Origin: Saxidomus purpurata
Lineage: Eukaryota; Mollusca; Bivalvia; Venerida; Veneridae
NCBI GenBank assembly: GCA_022818135.1
Contig: JAFMSR010000003.1
Span: 15,757,760 to 15,821,759, forward strand
Reading direction: 5' to 3'
DNA length: 64,000 nucleotides
Position numbers and translations under genes: made by a program. The notes beneath the pieces are model-generated. The model saw nothing but the letters and a program-made list of their open reading frames with translations, was not told the origin of the DNA and made no database searches. This document shows, one piece after another, positions 49,111 through 62,600 of this stretch (positions are counted from its first letter, which is position 1; the number at the start of each line of letters is the position of its first letter).

Positions 49111-49914
49111 CAGTTTACGGACGTGCGACGTATAAACCACCCTGCCATAAGCTCGCCCGGACTTAGTCAAAAAATCATATATTCGCCCTTTTCTGTCATG
49201 CAGATATCATTCCATTCAATAAATGTCATATTCTCTTGATCGTTGAACACAGTTTCCAAAATTATAAAAACAAGTTTTGAACTGCACTTCCTTAGACACC
49301 AGTATTGAAAACTATTCTAAACGAAACTTCTAACGCACCACCTACATTTTCCTTCTTTTTTTAATTATCAACGATTCTGCTAGCTTATTTTTGGCTATCT
49401 GCATGAAAGCTATCATTTATGAAGACACTGGGTAGATACTTCCATTACATTAATTTCAGAATGATCGAGTAATACAAATTCCATACTGAAGAAAATTTTA
49501 AGAGTGGGTTTCCTACGGTAGAGCATCAATGCAACAACCCTCAAGTTTACGGAGGTTTAAACGTAAAATTAAAATTCTCTGCCATATGATTTATACCACT
49601 CGATCATTTTGAAATTTATGTAACGGAAGTATCTATCGAATGTCTTCATAAATGCAAGACAATATAGCTTTCGTCATCGATTGTTAAAAACAGGGTATGT
49701 ATGTAAATATAAGGACCCTGTTAAAAATAAGCTGGCAGATATTGCAAGTGTTGATAATTTAGTAAAGAGGGGGAAGAGTAAGTAGTGTGCTAGAATTTTC
49801 GTTTAGTATATATAAAAATTAGTTTATAAAATATGAGTTAGTACTCGGCATACTTTACATATGTCACCATTGAAAGATAATCAAAATGTTCACAAAATAT
49901 TTAAAAAAAAAATT

Positions 49915-49990
49915 AGTAGCAGTGCGTCTTGAACTGACGATTTCGCGCATCAAGAGCGACGACACTAACCACTACGCCATTCCGGCGTTG
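49915..49990 (-). repeat. tRNA-like SINE head
   Basis: The minus strand has GGCGTAGTGGTTAGTGTCG (D-arm-like) and GTCAGTTCAAGACGCACTGC (T-arm-like). Stems are imperfect; an A-run on the plus strand abuts it. Confidence 0.45.
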
Positions 49991-52900
49991 ACATTCTAGC
50001 ATGGCATTATTAGATACACACCAAAACTGTTTCCTCTGCTAGAAACAAAGTTCTCATTTTGTACCTTTTTTTCTAATAATTTCTAATAATTATTTATATT
50101 TTTCAGTTTTAGGCATTATTCAACACATGGATGTGCTAAAAATTCATTCAAATTTCAGTTGACCGCCCCATAAAGTTTTATTGTCTCCCTTTTTACTAAT
50201 TCTAAGTGACTATATGCAAATATCAAACCTGTCTTGATTGTCGTATCAGAAAGGTATCAGTATAAAAGAAATTCAAAACTGTATATAAATCGGATGAAAC
50301 CGTTGTCTCGAACGAATCGTAGTAGTTCGCTGATGTCGGGAGTAGGGTTACGGCCGGATGATGGTGAATATAATCATGCTGCAGCGGGAGCTGTTGGCCT
50401 TATTTTTAGTAAGGGGTAGGTAGCCCCAGGAAGTGTAAAGAAAGAGTAGCAAAGCATTAGTAGTATGAGAAGTGGAATTTAAAGAAAGGAAGACAGCTAT
50501 CAGAAAGATATAATTTGTGAATCATGGCAGTATGGGAAAGAGGGAGGACAGAAAACGTTGGAAAGATATTAGGGATGGACGAATAGCAAGATGGTGGGGC
50601 CAAAGAGGGAAGGGAACCACATCAAGATGTAGGAAAGTTCTCATAAATAACAGAGAAGGAAAAAGGTGCAAAATGTAGAGTGAGACTAATGCGATTTATA
50701 GTGTCCAATATATTTAGTAAAGAGAAGAAAGCTTGAAAGGCGATAAAGTAGTTTTTAAAAGTTGATGGTAGTGAGGAGACTAGATATAAATGTTATTACT
50801 AAAATATGACAGGCATGTGTATACTTACACTAATTTAAAATATTAAATAATAGAAGTTAATATTTATATTAAAAGCTTACCTTTTGTGACTATATGCCTT
50901 TGCGAAGTGAATTGTTGCAAGTCCTGTGTCTGCATTATACCACTTAAATGTCTTCAAGAACACAAACTCGTACATGCAGTATCCCTTCAAATACAGACAG
51001 GCAAGTTTTCAGTTTGTTAGATCAGCCAAACCTGTTTGTCCATTATTTTAGCTTACCTATGTTGCAAGTTCTGCTCAAGCTCCTGCCAAGTCATATAATA
51101 ATCATCAGTTCATTGAAAGTGACATGGGCAAACTCAAAGGAACATCTTGTAAATATTTATGTGCCATGAATAGAGGCGCATGAAGAAATCAGAAAGAGAG
51201 ACATAACCCTGAAAGAGGAAGCCTTCAGGAGTGCCATAGTAGCCCGCTAATTGGCATCTTAATTAACATTGTCAGAAGTATTTGACCAATGGTCGTCAAG
51301 CCATCTTGATATAAAATTGACCATTAGGTTTCGAATTCTAGGTCGGTCTCAATAAATGCAATTCAATGTTCAGTTTGTTTCCAACTAACTTAATTCCCCA
51401 CATACTTTTTGAGTTATGTCCGGAGAAGCATATTACATAAAGGAAGGTAATTCAAGTCATGGTTCAATGTCACTTTATTTCCTCTCGATGACCTTTATCA
51501 CTTTGTGAAGTATGAATTCAATCCCGTCAATATTTTTCGAGTTATGCTCCAGAAAAAATGATGTAAATTATGCCTAAAAAGAACTGGGAAAAGGGGGATA
51601 ACTCAGCTGTCGGTGTCCAAAAGTTATAGCACTTTAGCCAGGCACAACTGCACACTGCCATTATATCATTATTCCAAGTTTCATTCAATTCCTTCTAGTA
51701 GTTCCCAAAGTTCTGCTCTGTACATAATTTCGTTAAGAAAAACAAAAGGAAGAACAAGAACAACACATACAGTATGTCTCACCTTTATGAAGGGGAGACA
51801 TAACAACACAACATGTCTTATTTTTCAATAATTCAGTGGATTTCAAGCATGCATGCATTAACAATAACGAAAAGTCAGATGTATTCTATATACTGAACAC
51901 AAGTATGAATACTATTTCTATCCCTCATTAATGGTGTTAAATGATTTGTATTTATAACATTATGCTACGACATTTTGGAAATGATGAAAGTAACAGGTGT
52001 GTTTAAAATGACATTATTTCAACCTGTAATAAAGGCAGTCAAATTGCCTTGGATGTGCCTTTAAAATTCACATAATTCATTTGAAACTAAGCAGATTTGT
52101 TGAATTCATTACTGAGCATGACCTCATTATGATGTGGGTTATATTAGGACCCATTTATGACATAATTTAAAATGTACTGTTAAATATTCAGGTATATATT
52201 TTTCTTTGGGAAAATGTCAATTGAAAGTAGTTCAGTTATATACAGACAGGCAGTTTGCCTAACCATTTTCGGGAAGATCCATTTCTAGACTCCCTTCTTA
52301 CGAAAGTGTGATGGACAGACGGACAAACTGGCAACCCTTCAGGTAGCATACAAATTCTGATATACATTATTAATGATACAAGATTGACCCCAACCATCCA
52401 GAATTAGGAAATAGAAACTAAACAAAAAAAAATACAAACTGAATTGTGACATTCAAAATACAGTCAAATCTATTTCATGCAAAACAAAACCCCCACCGAA
52501 TAGGGTGGTATGATATGAACATATGGCTAAAGTTTCTTTAGACCTTTAGGTCTTTTGACCTTAAACTCTGAAATATGACCTTGATCTTGATACGTCATTG
52601 TGGTATGGGTAACGAATGGCAAGTGCAAGACGTTATTTCAAAATACATGTAGAACATACAGCCTGGACACGAAGTACTGGTACATAACGTTACATTACAG
52701 GTTTTAAGCAACCAAATGACCCCTTTACCTACACAGTAGCTCACTGGGTGTTGTACATGACATGTTATTTGCAACAACTGTATGAAGTTATTCTAAAATC
52801 GATTCATGCATATAGAAGTTACAGCCCAGTCACAAAGTGCAGACTGACTGACAGACGGAACCAAGTAAACCTATACACTGTAGTCACAACCGTTCTTTGA

Positions 52901-55831
52901 TCTATTGGTAACTAATAAAGAGCCCCGCAAATAAAGACTGCCGGAGAGAAGACAGTCCACTATTCCCCTGTAACAGAATCACATATAAATAAAAGACTTC
53001 CTGTCAACAAAGATTGCTATAACTTTTCTGACCAATGACCACTTGTTTGACAATACAAATGTACAATGTAAGTCGAGTTATACACCAGTAGTCAAATTAC
53101 ACAACAAAATCTGTCCAATGACAGCACGCTCAACTATTTGAAGTGCCTTTATAGCAGAATTTATGGAATTTTCTGTGAAACAGATTTGTCAACTAAAAAA
53201 CTGATCTTACTAGACTGGTAACACTTGCCAAATCTTCCTAGTGTATGTTAGTATTTACCTGGCACTCATGAATTTTCCCTATTTAACTACATGTATATAT
53301 CAATTTTCTCTGTGTTTGATCATTAATAATGACATAATGTAATTCTCAAGTTCAAAAGGGCTTCGTTCAGTTAAAACCATCGTCTGCATTTTCTACAAAT
53401 TAAGTGCATGCTGGTTAAGAAGTGATGCAAGTATGAAAGCAATATGTGAAATGATGGTTAGTTTCAGTAGAAAAAGGGCCATAAAAAGGTCAAAATCCTT
53501 GACAGAGTTATGGACTCTTGCCCACAGGTAAAGGACATGGTAAACATGCACCACAAGTTGCAAAACAATATCTACAAAGACCTAGAGGAACAAAGTACTG
53601 GTACATAAAAAGCAAATCATGTCCCGCCAACACTAAAGCAGTGGTGAGTAGGATAGCTCTCCTAAGTCTTTGATTAGTTGAGCTAGAAATGAGTTTAAGC
53701 CTCTAAAGGATGTATCACAGACAAAAATTGCTAAGCCACAAAGTATTTACAAAGCATTGTAGAAATATATATATATATGTATGTAAATATCCCCCTTAGA
53801 TTACTCAAAACAATTACAAGTCATATTTTTACATTACAGCATGCACATTTTTATATCATATATAATATATTGCATCAACATGTCCTTCATGAGATAAAAT
53901 GAAAATATTTTGAAAAGTTTTAACACAGTATCTTAATATAGAAAACTTTGGAAACTGAATCGGTTTAGCCTAAAAGAAACAAAAATGGGTAAAAACTAAG
54001 AAAACAATAGATGAAATTAATCTAATAAATCTCACTTTTGCAATCCGAATTTCAAATTTTTTCATGGCTGTGTTTTGAAGTGTAAATTCTTATCAAACTA
54101 AAGTGCTTCAAAACGTAATTATATAAATTTGTTAACACTTTCTGGTATTTCCCTTTTAATTTGATTTCCTTTAAAACTTGGTATTAACATACTCTTCCTA
54201 TTTTCCGAAAGTTATATTCAAACTTTGGGTGAACGAAAGTGAGAGGCACATACATAAATGGCACTTTCACATTGCACAATTTCATTGAGCTCAAATCCTT
54301 AGGGAAACATCTCATGCTCACTATGGGAAAGAAGGCATGAGGAAAGCATTTATAGTTACCTGCACCTGCTTTATCACATTCTGTGTTTTCTCTTTAACTG
54401 TCACAAGTCACAACAACGATGGACTTTGGACCTCTTGACCTCAAAATCGGTATGTGGCAAGACCTACCTACCAATTAAGTTTAATGCTCTTTGCTTCTAC
54501 TGTTGTTCAGTAATAGATTAGAAAACAATAAAGGTAATGATGAACAATGTCGGATGCCAGCAGACAAACGAAGCCCTATAATATTAATATATAAACATAA
54601 GGATGCAAAATGCAGAATCTGAAACGGCAGGATTTCTTATACAAACCAACACCTCTTGGTCCAACTGCACAACCATTGAACACAAATGAAACAAAAATGC
54701 ATACTATAAAAAAAGAAGAAAATAAACTCCACTTAATAATCTTTTAAGTATACCAATGTAATTTAGAATACCGTACAAAATTTAATTAAAAGTTAGGACA
54801 GCTACATAATAAGGATATTGATAGATTCAAATAAATCTTATTACAAAACAATTCTTAACTAGACACTGATTTTGAAGAATGCACGTCTCCCCCACTGCTA
54901 TAGGGGAAAATCTAATGTATAAATTACTATGACCTTGACATTTGACACCAAAAATAATAGGGATCATCTACTTTATAATCATCCTACGAAGTTTGAGAAG
55001 AAATGATTTTCAAAGTTCAGATCACTGTGACCTTGACCCTTGACCAATTGACCCAAACAACAAAAAGGATCATCTCAAGTAAGACCAAACATCCTATGAA
55101 GTTTGATGACATGGGTCAAATGACAAGCACCTTCCTGATTAATTGCCCCATATCTTTTCAAGGATGTCATTTTAGGAATTCTATTTTCATTTTGGCGTAT
55201 GTCTTCTCTGTTTAGTTAGCCATATGCTATTCCATTTTCATCCTAGATAAATTTTCTGCTGCATTTTAACCATTTGTTCACTTCACATATTCATAGATTT
55301 GTGTCAATTAATATAACTGTAATAACATAGTGAAAGTAAGAAATGAATAAATAAATTAAAGTTTCTCATTGATACATTTTGTAAGTTACATTGAGTGTAG
55401 ATTCACAAAGAAGACATTGAGTGTCGGCTAACTGTTTAAATGCAAATTTGAATAATTGAGACAAGGCATGCCTTAATAATGTCATCATGTATGATTGTAA
55501 ACAAGAATAAGTGTGTGAGTCAACAAATGCATTTCATTTAACAATGCAAAAAAAACACCTTTGTGACAACCATGCCAAGCTCATTGGATTTTGGCTCAAC
55601 AATAATGAATCATCATAAATCTTCATTTTCACTACACAAATCTGTAGTGTCACATACACTCTAAAACTGTCCAGTACTTCCTAACATTAGTCAAAATCAA
55701 ATTTTGTGGTGCTGTTTGAGAATGATCTTTCCTTTTTTAAGTTTTAACATAAAAAATATATACGTCCATTTGTATGATTCAAAGACAATACAATGTAGTC
55801 CCTCAAGTTTTCTATGCCTTCAATTTTGGGC
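49991..55831. other. Spacer between the convergent genes
   Basis: No gene recognised. It contains diverged pearl-like fragments at about 51360-51800 (GAGTTATGTCCGGAGAAGC, ending GTCTCACC), 52480-53690 (ending GGTGAGTAGGATAGCTCTCC and GAGCTAGAA, like 61140-62108) and 54890-55140 (CTGTGACCTTGACCC). The right part may be UBE2J1 3' UTR. Confidence 0.5.
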
Positions 55832-56689
55832 TTATAAAGAGAATGAGATTAGTTTCATCATATGCAGACGTCTAATCAATAACAATGCTATAACAATAAC
55901 CACGAACACTGCAAACAGGACCAAGAACCTGTCTGTTCTCTGACTGTCTCTGTGTTCAACATAAGCAGAGTGATGTCCCCTGTGATGTGTGCTAGTCTGG
56001 CTCGGAGTTTGGGTCGGAGTTTGGGTCGGAGTTTGGCTTGTAGATGCTTGTATATCTCTGTGCCGCAGTCCATCTTGACTTGTCGGCAATGTATCATTTG
56101 TGGATGTGTTTGCAGCATTTTCTGTTGATGATAACACTGCTTCAGACGGTGTCTGGTTGTCATTTTCAGGCTGTCTGTCTGATGTATCATTTGAGGCAGA
56201 AGGAGTGCTTGTACTAGGAGTTGCACGGGTGCTCATTTTCGGCTGAGTTGTCTCCCTTGGTGCAGTAGACACAGACCCAGCTGCTTGGCTTTGTTGCGCA
56301 ACTGGTGTTGTATTGTTATTCTGTTGCCATGGTGGCACCTGCATTCTAGGCATCATGGGAAACATTGGAAAATTCCCAGAATGCATCGCTGGAGGATAGA
56401 AAGGTGACACGAACGGTAGAGGGAATCTTGGAACTTGAGCTGCGGCACCAGTCCCTGTATTGGCATTTTGTGGATTCATTTGTGGAAACGGGGGAAAGAA
56501 TGGCATTCTAAATGGGCATTGTCCAAATTGCTGTGCTGGGAAAGCTGCTGTAGCACCGGGCCCAGACTGAGCAAACGATGTGACAGGTGTGCTCCAAGTT
56601 GTGTTGTTGCCTGCTGCCGGGCTTCCTTCTTCATTAGTTTTGGCATCCTGGGTAGCAGTCTTTAAAGCTGCATTTTTCTCCTTCTCATC
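55832..56689 (-). CDS. UBE2J1: UBE2J1 terminal exon: linker and tail anchor
   Basis: Acceptor CATTTTCAG|GATGAG opens a 286-codon exon ending at the stop 55834-55832. It encodes DEKEKNAALK, a long disordered linker with Pro/Phe/Met-rich (MPFFPPFPQMNP) and Thr/Gln-rich (QTPTQTPTQTPSQTSTHH) parts, then a hydrophobic helix of about 20 residues and the tail HMMKLISFSL. The linker is poorly conserved in the family; the anchor position and the charged RR just after it match human UBE2J1. An internal Met at 56506 is not the start. Confidence 0.93.
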   Translation of the reverse strand, partial: DEKEKNAALKTATQDAKTNEEGSPAAGNNTTWSTPVTSFAQSGPGATAAFPAQQFGQCPFRMPFFPPFPQMNPQNANTGTGAAAQVPRFPLPFVSPFYPPAMHSGNFPMFPMMPRMQVPPWQQNNNTTPVAQQSQAAGSVSTAPRETTQPKMSTRATPSTSTPSASNDTSDRQPENDNQTPSEAVLSSTENAANTSTNDTLPTSQDGLRHRDIQASTSQTPTQTPTQTPSQTSTHHRGHHSAYVEHRDSQRTDRFLVLFAVFVVIVIALLLIRRLHMMKLISFSL

Positions 56690-59600
56690 CTGAAAATGGA
56701 GAGTACCATAAAATCAGAATAGAAGCACTTTCAGCCCCATCTGTGAATATACTTTTTTAAGGTCTTCCTTATTGACAATAACTTGAATTCTGCAATTAGT
56801 CACTATGTTTAACTACAAGAAACAGATCTATCTATATTTTAAGCTAGATGATTTTATCACAATTCATTCCTGCATTTTAAAATCTCCACATAGAAACAAG
56901 CAGATCATAATGGTTAATAAACAAGAAGAACATGATGGCCCTATGTTGCTCACAAGTGTAGTTTTGCTACAGAAGACAAGAAAAGTAGGTCAAAATGTTA
57001 AGACAGTTAGGAATTTTGAAATCTGCTTGCAAACATGTACGCACAGTCCAAATTCCATTACTGTGGCTTCAAACAATTGCACTTAGTCAAAAGATATAGA
57101 TGAACGTCCCGGGTGACCTATTTTTTCACGCCATAATAAAAAATTTCAAACTTGACCTAGTTCACAATTGTTTTCTAAGATCTGACTGGGTGACCACGCT
57201 TTTGACCCCATGTGACCCAGTTTCGTTCTTAACCTAGAGATCATCAAGACAAAACATTCTGACCAATTTCCATAAGTGCAGATCAAATGTGTTCACAAGG
57301 TGTTTGTATTACTGTACCTGGTGACCTAGTTTTTCTTTTACCCCAAATGACCCAGTTTCAAACTCATCAAAGATTTCAAGCACATATACATTCCGACCAA
57401 GTTTCAAAAAATTGTGCCAAAAATGTGGCCTCTAAAATGTTCAAAAGCAATTGTTGATGCCCAACACAAGACAAACAAAGCACATTGACCAGTCACAAAA
57501 GCACACACTGAGCATGATGTGCTCATGTGAGCTAAAACCTAAACTTATTTATAAACTTCCTGTGTCTTTTAGATATTATGGAGAAACATGAGGGCCAAGA
57601 TGGCCCTATATCGCTCACCTGAGTACACAACCTACTTATGACCCAATGTGACTAAAATTCAACCTTAAAATATATATCATAAATACAAACTTTTCCTTTG
57701 ACTTTGACAAAACAAACATTCTGACGGCAGTGGCTACAAAATGTGACAACTAGAGTATTTACAATGTTTTTCTATTACTTGACCTGGTGACATAGCTATC
57801 AATCTCAGTTGAACCCATCTTCAATCTTGACCAAGAAATCATCAAGACCACATCAAATTTCATGATGATTTTGTATTTAATGTGATCTCCAGATCGCTTA
57901 CAAGGTTTTAATTGACCTAGTTTTTGACATCAAGTGACCCAGTTTCAAGCTTGACCTGGAAATCATTGAGATAAATATTCTGACAAATAGTCATGAAGAT
58001 TTGTTAATAAATGCAGCCTCTAAGGTGTTAACACAGGTTTTCTTCAATTTGACTGTGTGACGTAGTTTTTAACCCCATGTGACCCAGATACGAACATGAC
58101 CTAGAAATCATTTAAATAGACAGTCTGACCAATTCTCATAATGACTGGTTAATACATGCAGTTTCTAGTGTAAACAAGGATTTCCTTTGATTAGACCAGC
58201 AGTCAGTTTTTAACCCCAGGTGGCTTAGATTCAAACTGGCTTAGCAATCATAGACAAACATTCTGACCAATTTTCATGAAGGTGTGACCTCTATAGTGTT
58301 AACAAGGCAAGAGTGAATGGACAGACAGACGATGGACATCCGGCAATCACAACAGCTCACCTGATTGTACCAATAAAGCGATCATCAGAAAAAATTGCTT
58401 AATTTAAGGACTTTTTAATTTCTTTATCCTAATAAGCCATGGTTAGTACCATAATAATATTTATTTAATTACAGTAACTCAAAGATATTGCTTAATATTA
58501 ATATGTCATCTTTTGGACCCAAAATAATTTTCAAATTTTAACACGTTCACCTACTACTGCGTCCAGAGCATTTTATTTAGCTTACTGCGCTGGTTTTTGA
58601 CCAAACATAACTAAGAAACAGTAATATGGCACAATTTACTATTGGCCAAGTTTGATTAAAATTGCTTAAAAAAACCCAGTTTTTATTTCTACAATATTTT
58701 TCCATTTATTTGACTGATTGTCATTACTTCTGACCGTTTTGTTAGTAATAGCACATATTCACAATCTCGAAATCCATGACTTCTAAAACTAGAAAAAGAA
58801 TGTTAAGTGACAATGGACAGGTTCACACATGTAGTTTTCTCGAGACTATATCGTACCTTGAAGTCTATCTGTGCCGCCAGCTCCCTAGCCTCCTCTGTCG
58901 TCTTCCTGGACTCCTCAGTCACGGGCTTCAGTATGTTGTTGATACTACCACAGGCTGGGCACTTGAAATCTTGAGATCTAGAAGAGACATTTATTCTTTA
59001 AACAAAGTCTAGATAAATATCACATTATTTTATTGGCATGTTCTATAACTTACAATACAAGAGGGCCAAGATGGCCCTATATTGCTCACCTAGCTACTAT
59101 TGGCTATAATACAAGATCATCAATAGCAGAAAGGGTCAAAATTTTCCTTTCTGTTGCCATGTTAACCAGAGTTCTGCATGGAATGGAAGGGCTTCACGCA
59201 AGGAGCATCCCTGCCAAGTAATATCATCACTGGCCTAGTGGTTTCAGAGGAGATGGCGTTTGAAGGAAAATGTTAATGGATGTATGACGTACAACGAACG
59301 CCGGATGGAACGCAATCCTTATAGCTCACTCTGCCACTTGAGCCTAGTAACTATTACAGTAACTTTTAACCATATGGATCTTGACACAGGTACAACAAAT
59401 GAAGACCACAAAGTTCACAACACATTTATGTCCGATCACGGTCTAAACACTTACCTAATTGCCTGACATGAAACACTATTGAGTACCTATATGAACAACA
59501 AACAAGACGTTTGAAACCTATTCATTCCAAACCATATATGGATTTCATATCTTAACAACTTATTTTAAACTGTAAACTAACTAAAATGTTTACAAAAGAC

Positions 59601-62600
59601 TCCAATGGACAGTAAATGTTCCTTTTAAAAATTCTAGCATGACAAGTGTTTTGCATGATAAACGTTATCATGCAACAATAAACATTACTACCAAACTTTA
59701 AGTGTAGAAGAGTTCATATACGGCCGAGTAGTCTCCCTTGGTGCAGCAGACGCAGATCCAGTCAGTTAAGTTGATACTTATTCATTTTAGCTCAATTGTG
59801 AAGAAAGCTGGTATTTTATCTTGTCACTCTCTAGTCTGCTTCCTGGAAAAACCAGCACTGGTGTCATATGAGCATTTGGGCTCGAACCCGCAACCTTCGG
59901 GATGAACGACAGACACCTTAACCTCTAAGTTGCTCATCAAGATGGAACAGCTTACCTCTTAGCCAGTATTTTTCTCTCCTCTAGTGAGTAGTCTAAAGAG
60001 CCCAGGGCACCAGCTCCATGTGTGGGCATAAACCCAATGATAGCTAACAGGGCTGTTCTCACTGAAATCATTACAGTACCATATACCAATACATTTTATA
60101 GTTTTTTTAAATTTCTTTTAAATAAATATATATCTATTTACCAGTAACAGTTGAAATAGTGAATGATGCAACTAGCAGGCTGTGTCCTGAATTTAGAGAA
60201 CAGTAACTTATGGAGTCATGTGGTCAATCAGGTACATACAAGGTTATAAATGGTTAGTGTCTACCATTTTCAGACAGTAAAAAATGGTAAAGGCTTTACC
60301 ATTTTTCAAAGGTTATTTCTATATTCATATGTATTTGGAAACAAAGTGATATAACTAAACCCTCCATATGCCAACATTTTCACAGCAGACTGCATGGATG
60401 GTCTGACACTTTCAATTTTCAGCAATTATTTCTCCAATCAAATACATGTAGTACATAATGTAATTGATAAATGTGACCACATGTACATGTATAAGTAATT
60501 TTACAAGCAATCACACCACCTGGACTTGTAAAAGCAATCATTACATTTTTGTCTCATGCTGTATGTAAATATTACTTGTGTGTTCATGGTGAACATACAT
60601 CAATATTCAAATAAATGAACATTCTGAGAAAAGAAAGAAAACATACAAGACCAAGATGGTTGCCATGACTCTGGATGGTGTCCGGATATGCTCAAACATA
60701 TTTTCTTGTTTATCTCAAATCTTCCATTTGGCTAGATAAATATCAAAGTGTAAGATTATTTTAAATACAAATATATAGCAATATGACTTTACTTCAAACA
60801 GAGATTGTGATACATCCTGAGTAGCAACTTAACATTAAAGAAGAGGCAATTGTGTTTGGTAAATCAAGTCAATTTTTTTTACTTTTTTAATTGACTGACT
60901 TGACAAGAGTGGCAGCTGCAGTGGCACAGTGGTAGTGTGTTCGCCCCAGGATTTGAGGGTCCCGGGTTCGATTCCCACCAGTGCCACAGCCGTCATGTCC
61001 TTAGGCAAGACACAGGTTTTTCTAAATTGCCTTTCTCTCTTTGTGATTGATGTGATCTGGAATGAATCTCGAGAGTGATTAAATCTAAGTTGTAAGAACT
61101 TGTTTCCCTATCTAGAATAAATAAATTAGTACAAAATAAACAAGAGCTGTCAGTAGGACAGCGTGCTCGACTTTTTTAGTGCTTGCCAATAAAACAAAAC
61201 TTTGACAGTTAATAGCACACAAGACTTCAACTAGGAATTTATAAGTACAAATCAAGAAGAGTTATCTTCTTTTGCTTACAGATAGGTCTTACGATGGTTC
61301 GTAAGTACTCCAACTTTCAAAGTAATATCTCTATTGGTTAAGTTAACAAGTGGAAATTTTAACTGAGTTTCTAAGTCAAAAAGGGCCATAATTCAAATAA
61401 AATCCTTGACAGAATTACCTTCTCCTCCCCATGTTTGGGAATCATGATGGTAAACAAGTATTTCAACTTTCAAATTAATATCTCAAACAGTTCAGTCAAA
61501 AAGTGGACTGGGACGAAAAACTTAACCAAGATTATAAGTTGATAAAAGGCCTTAATTTTTAAAACAAATCCCTGACAGAGTTACCTTCTCTTGCGTACAG
61601 ATGGGGGTAATGATGTGAAATAGCATTAAAAGTTTCAAAGCAATATCTCAAAGGGTTAAGGTAATAAGTGGATTTTACCCATATTCAATGTATTTTCTAA
61701 GTCAAAAAGGGGCATAATTCTGTCAAAAACCTTGACAGAGTTATGTCCTCTTGTCTGTTGATGAAGGTCGTGATGGTAAACAAGTACGGTTAGTTTCAAA
61801 GCAATACCTCCAGTGGTTTTGAAATAAAGTGAGGTGGTACGAAAAACTTAACCAAGCTCAATACACTTTCTAAGTCAAAAAAGGGCCATAATTCTGTCAA
61901 AAACCTTGACAGAGTTATGTACTCTTGTCTGTAGATGGAGGTTATGATGGTAAACAAGTATGGTAAGTTTCAAAGCCATACCTCTAATACTTTTGAAATA
62001 AAGTGGGGTGGTACGAAAAACTTAACCAAGGTGTGACGCCAACGCCGACGCAGACGCCGACGCCGGGGCGAGTAGGATAGCTCCCCTTTTCATAGAAAAG
62101 TCGAGCTAAAAATAGATAGGTGTTCAGTAGAACACTTGTGTCGCCCCCTTACACTTTGTCAGAATAACCAAAAAGTTTACAAGACAGCATGCTTAACTAT
62201 TCAAGAAATATCTTTCCAAAGCAACTGTTACTATAATAAAAACAATTGGCTTTTTCAATGTTTTACTTTTTTTGGGGTTAGCATTTCACAAAGTATCCCC
62301 AAATTTGTGAACTTTGTTGTAAATTAAAAGCTACCAATCAAATAAGACCATGACCTACAAAATTTGGCAGCATCACGACACTTTTGTCATAAGCAATACA
62401 ATTTGAAAGTTTGATAAAGAAATCTTAAGAAATGGCAAAGTTATGACCTAAGACCCCAAAAGTGACCTTGACCTTTTTCATCGTGATCTATTTATGTTTG
62501 CCTAAAGTTTTATGAAAATCCTTCAAAGGATAAAGGAGAAACAGTCCGGTAGGAAAATACCTGAACATAACTCTTAAATACAAGTTTGAGTCCTAAGTTT

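Noticed and set aside
55888..56226. Second minus-strand frame overlapping the UBE2J1 last exon
   Set aside because: It is the +1 shadow of the real frame, without family similarity.
56435..56665. Plus-strand frame opposite UBE2J1
   Set aside because: Antisense shadow of the conserved coding exon.
60910..60990. Functional tRNA gene
   Set aside because: The T-arm is excellent, but the spacing between acceptor, D-arm and anticodon arm is wrong and it continues into a SINE body.
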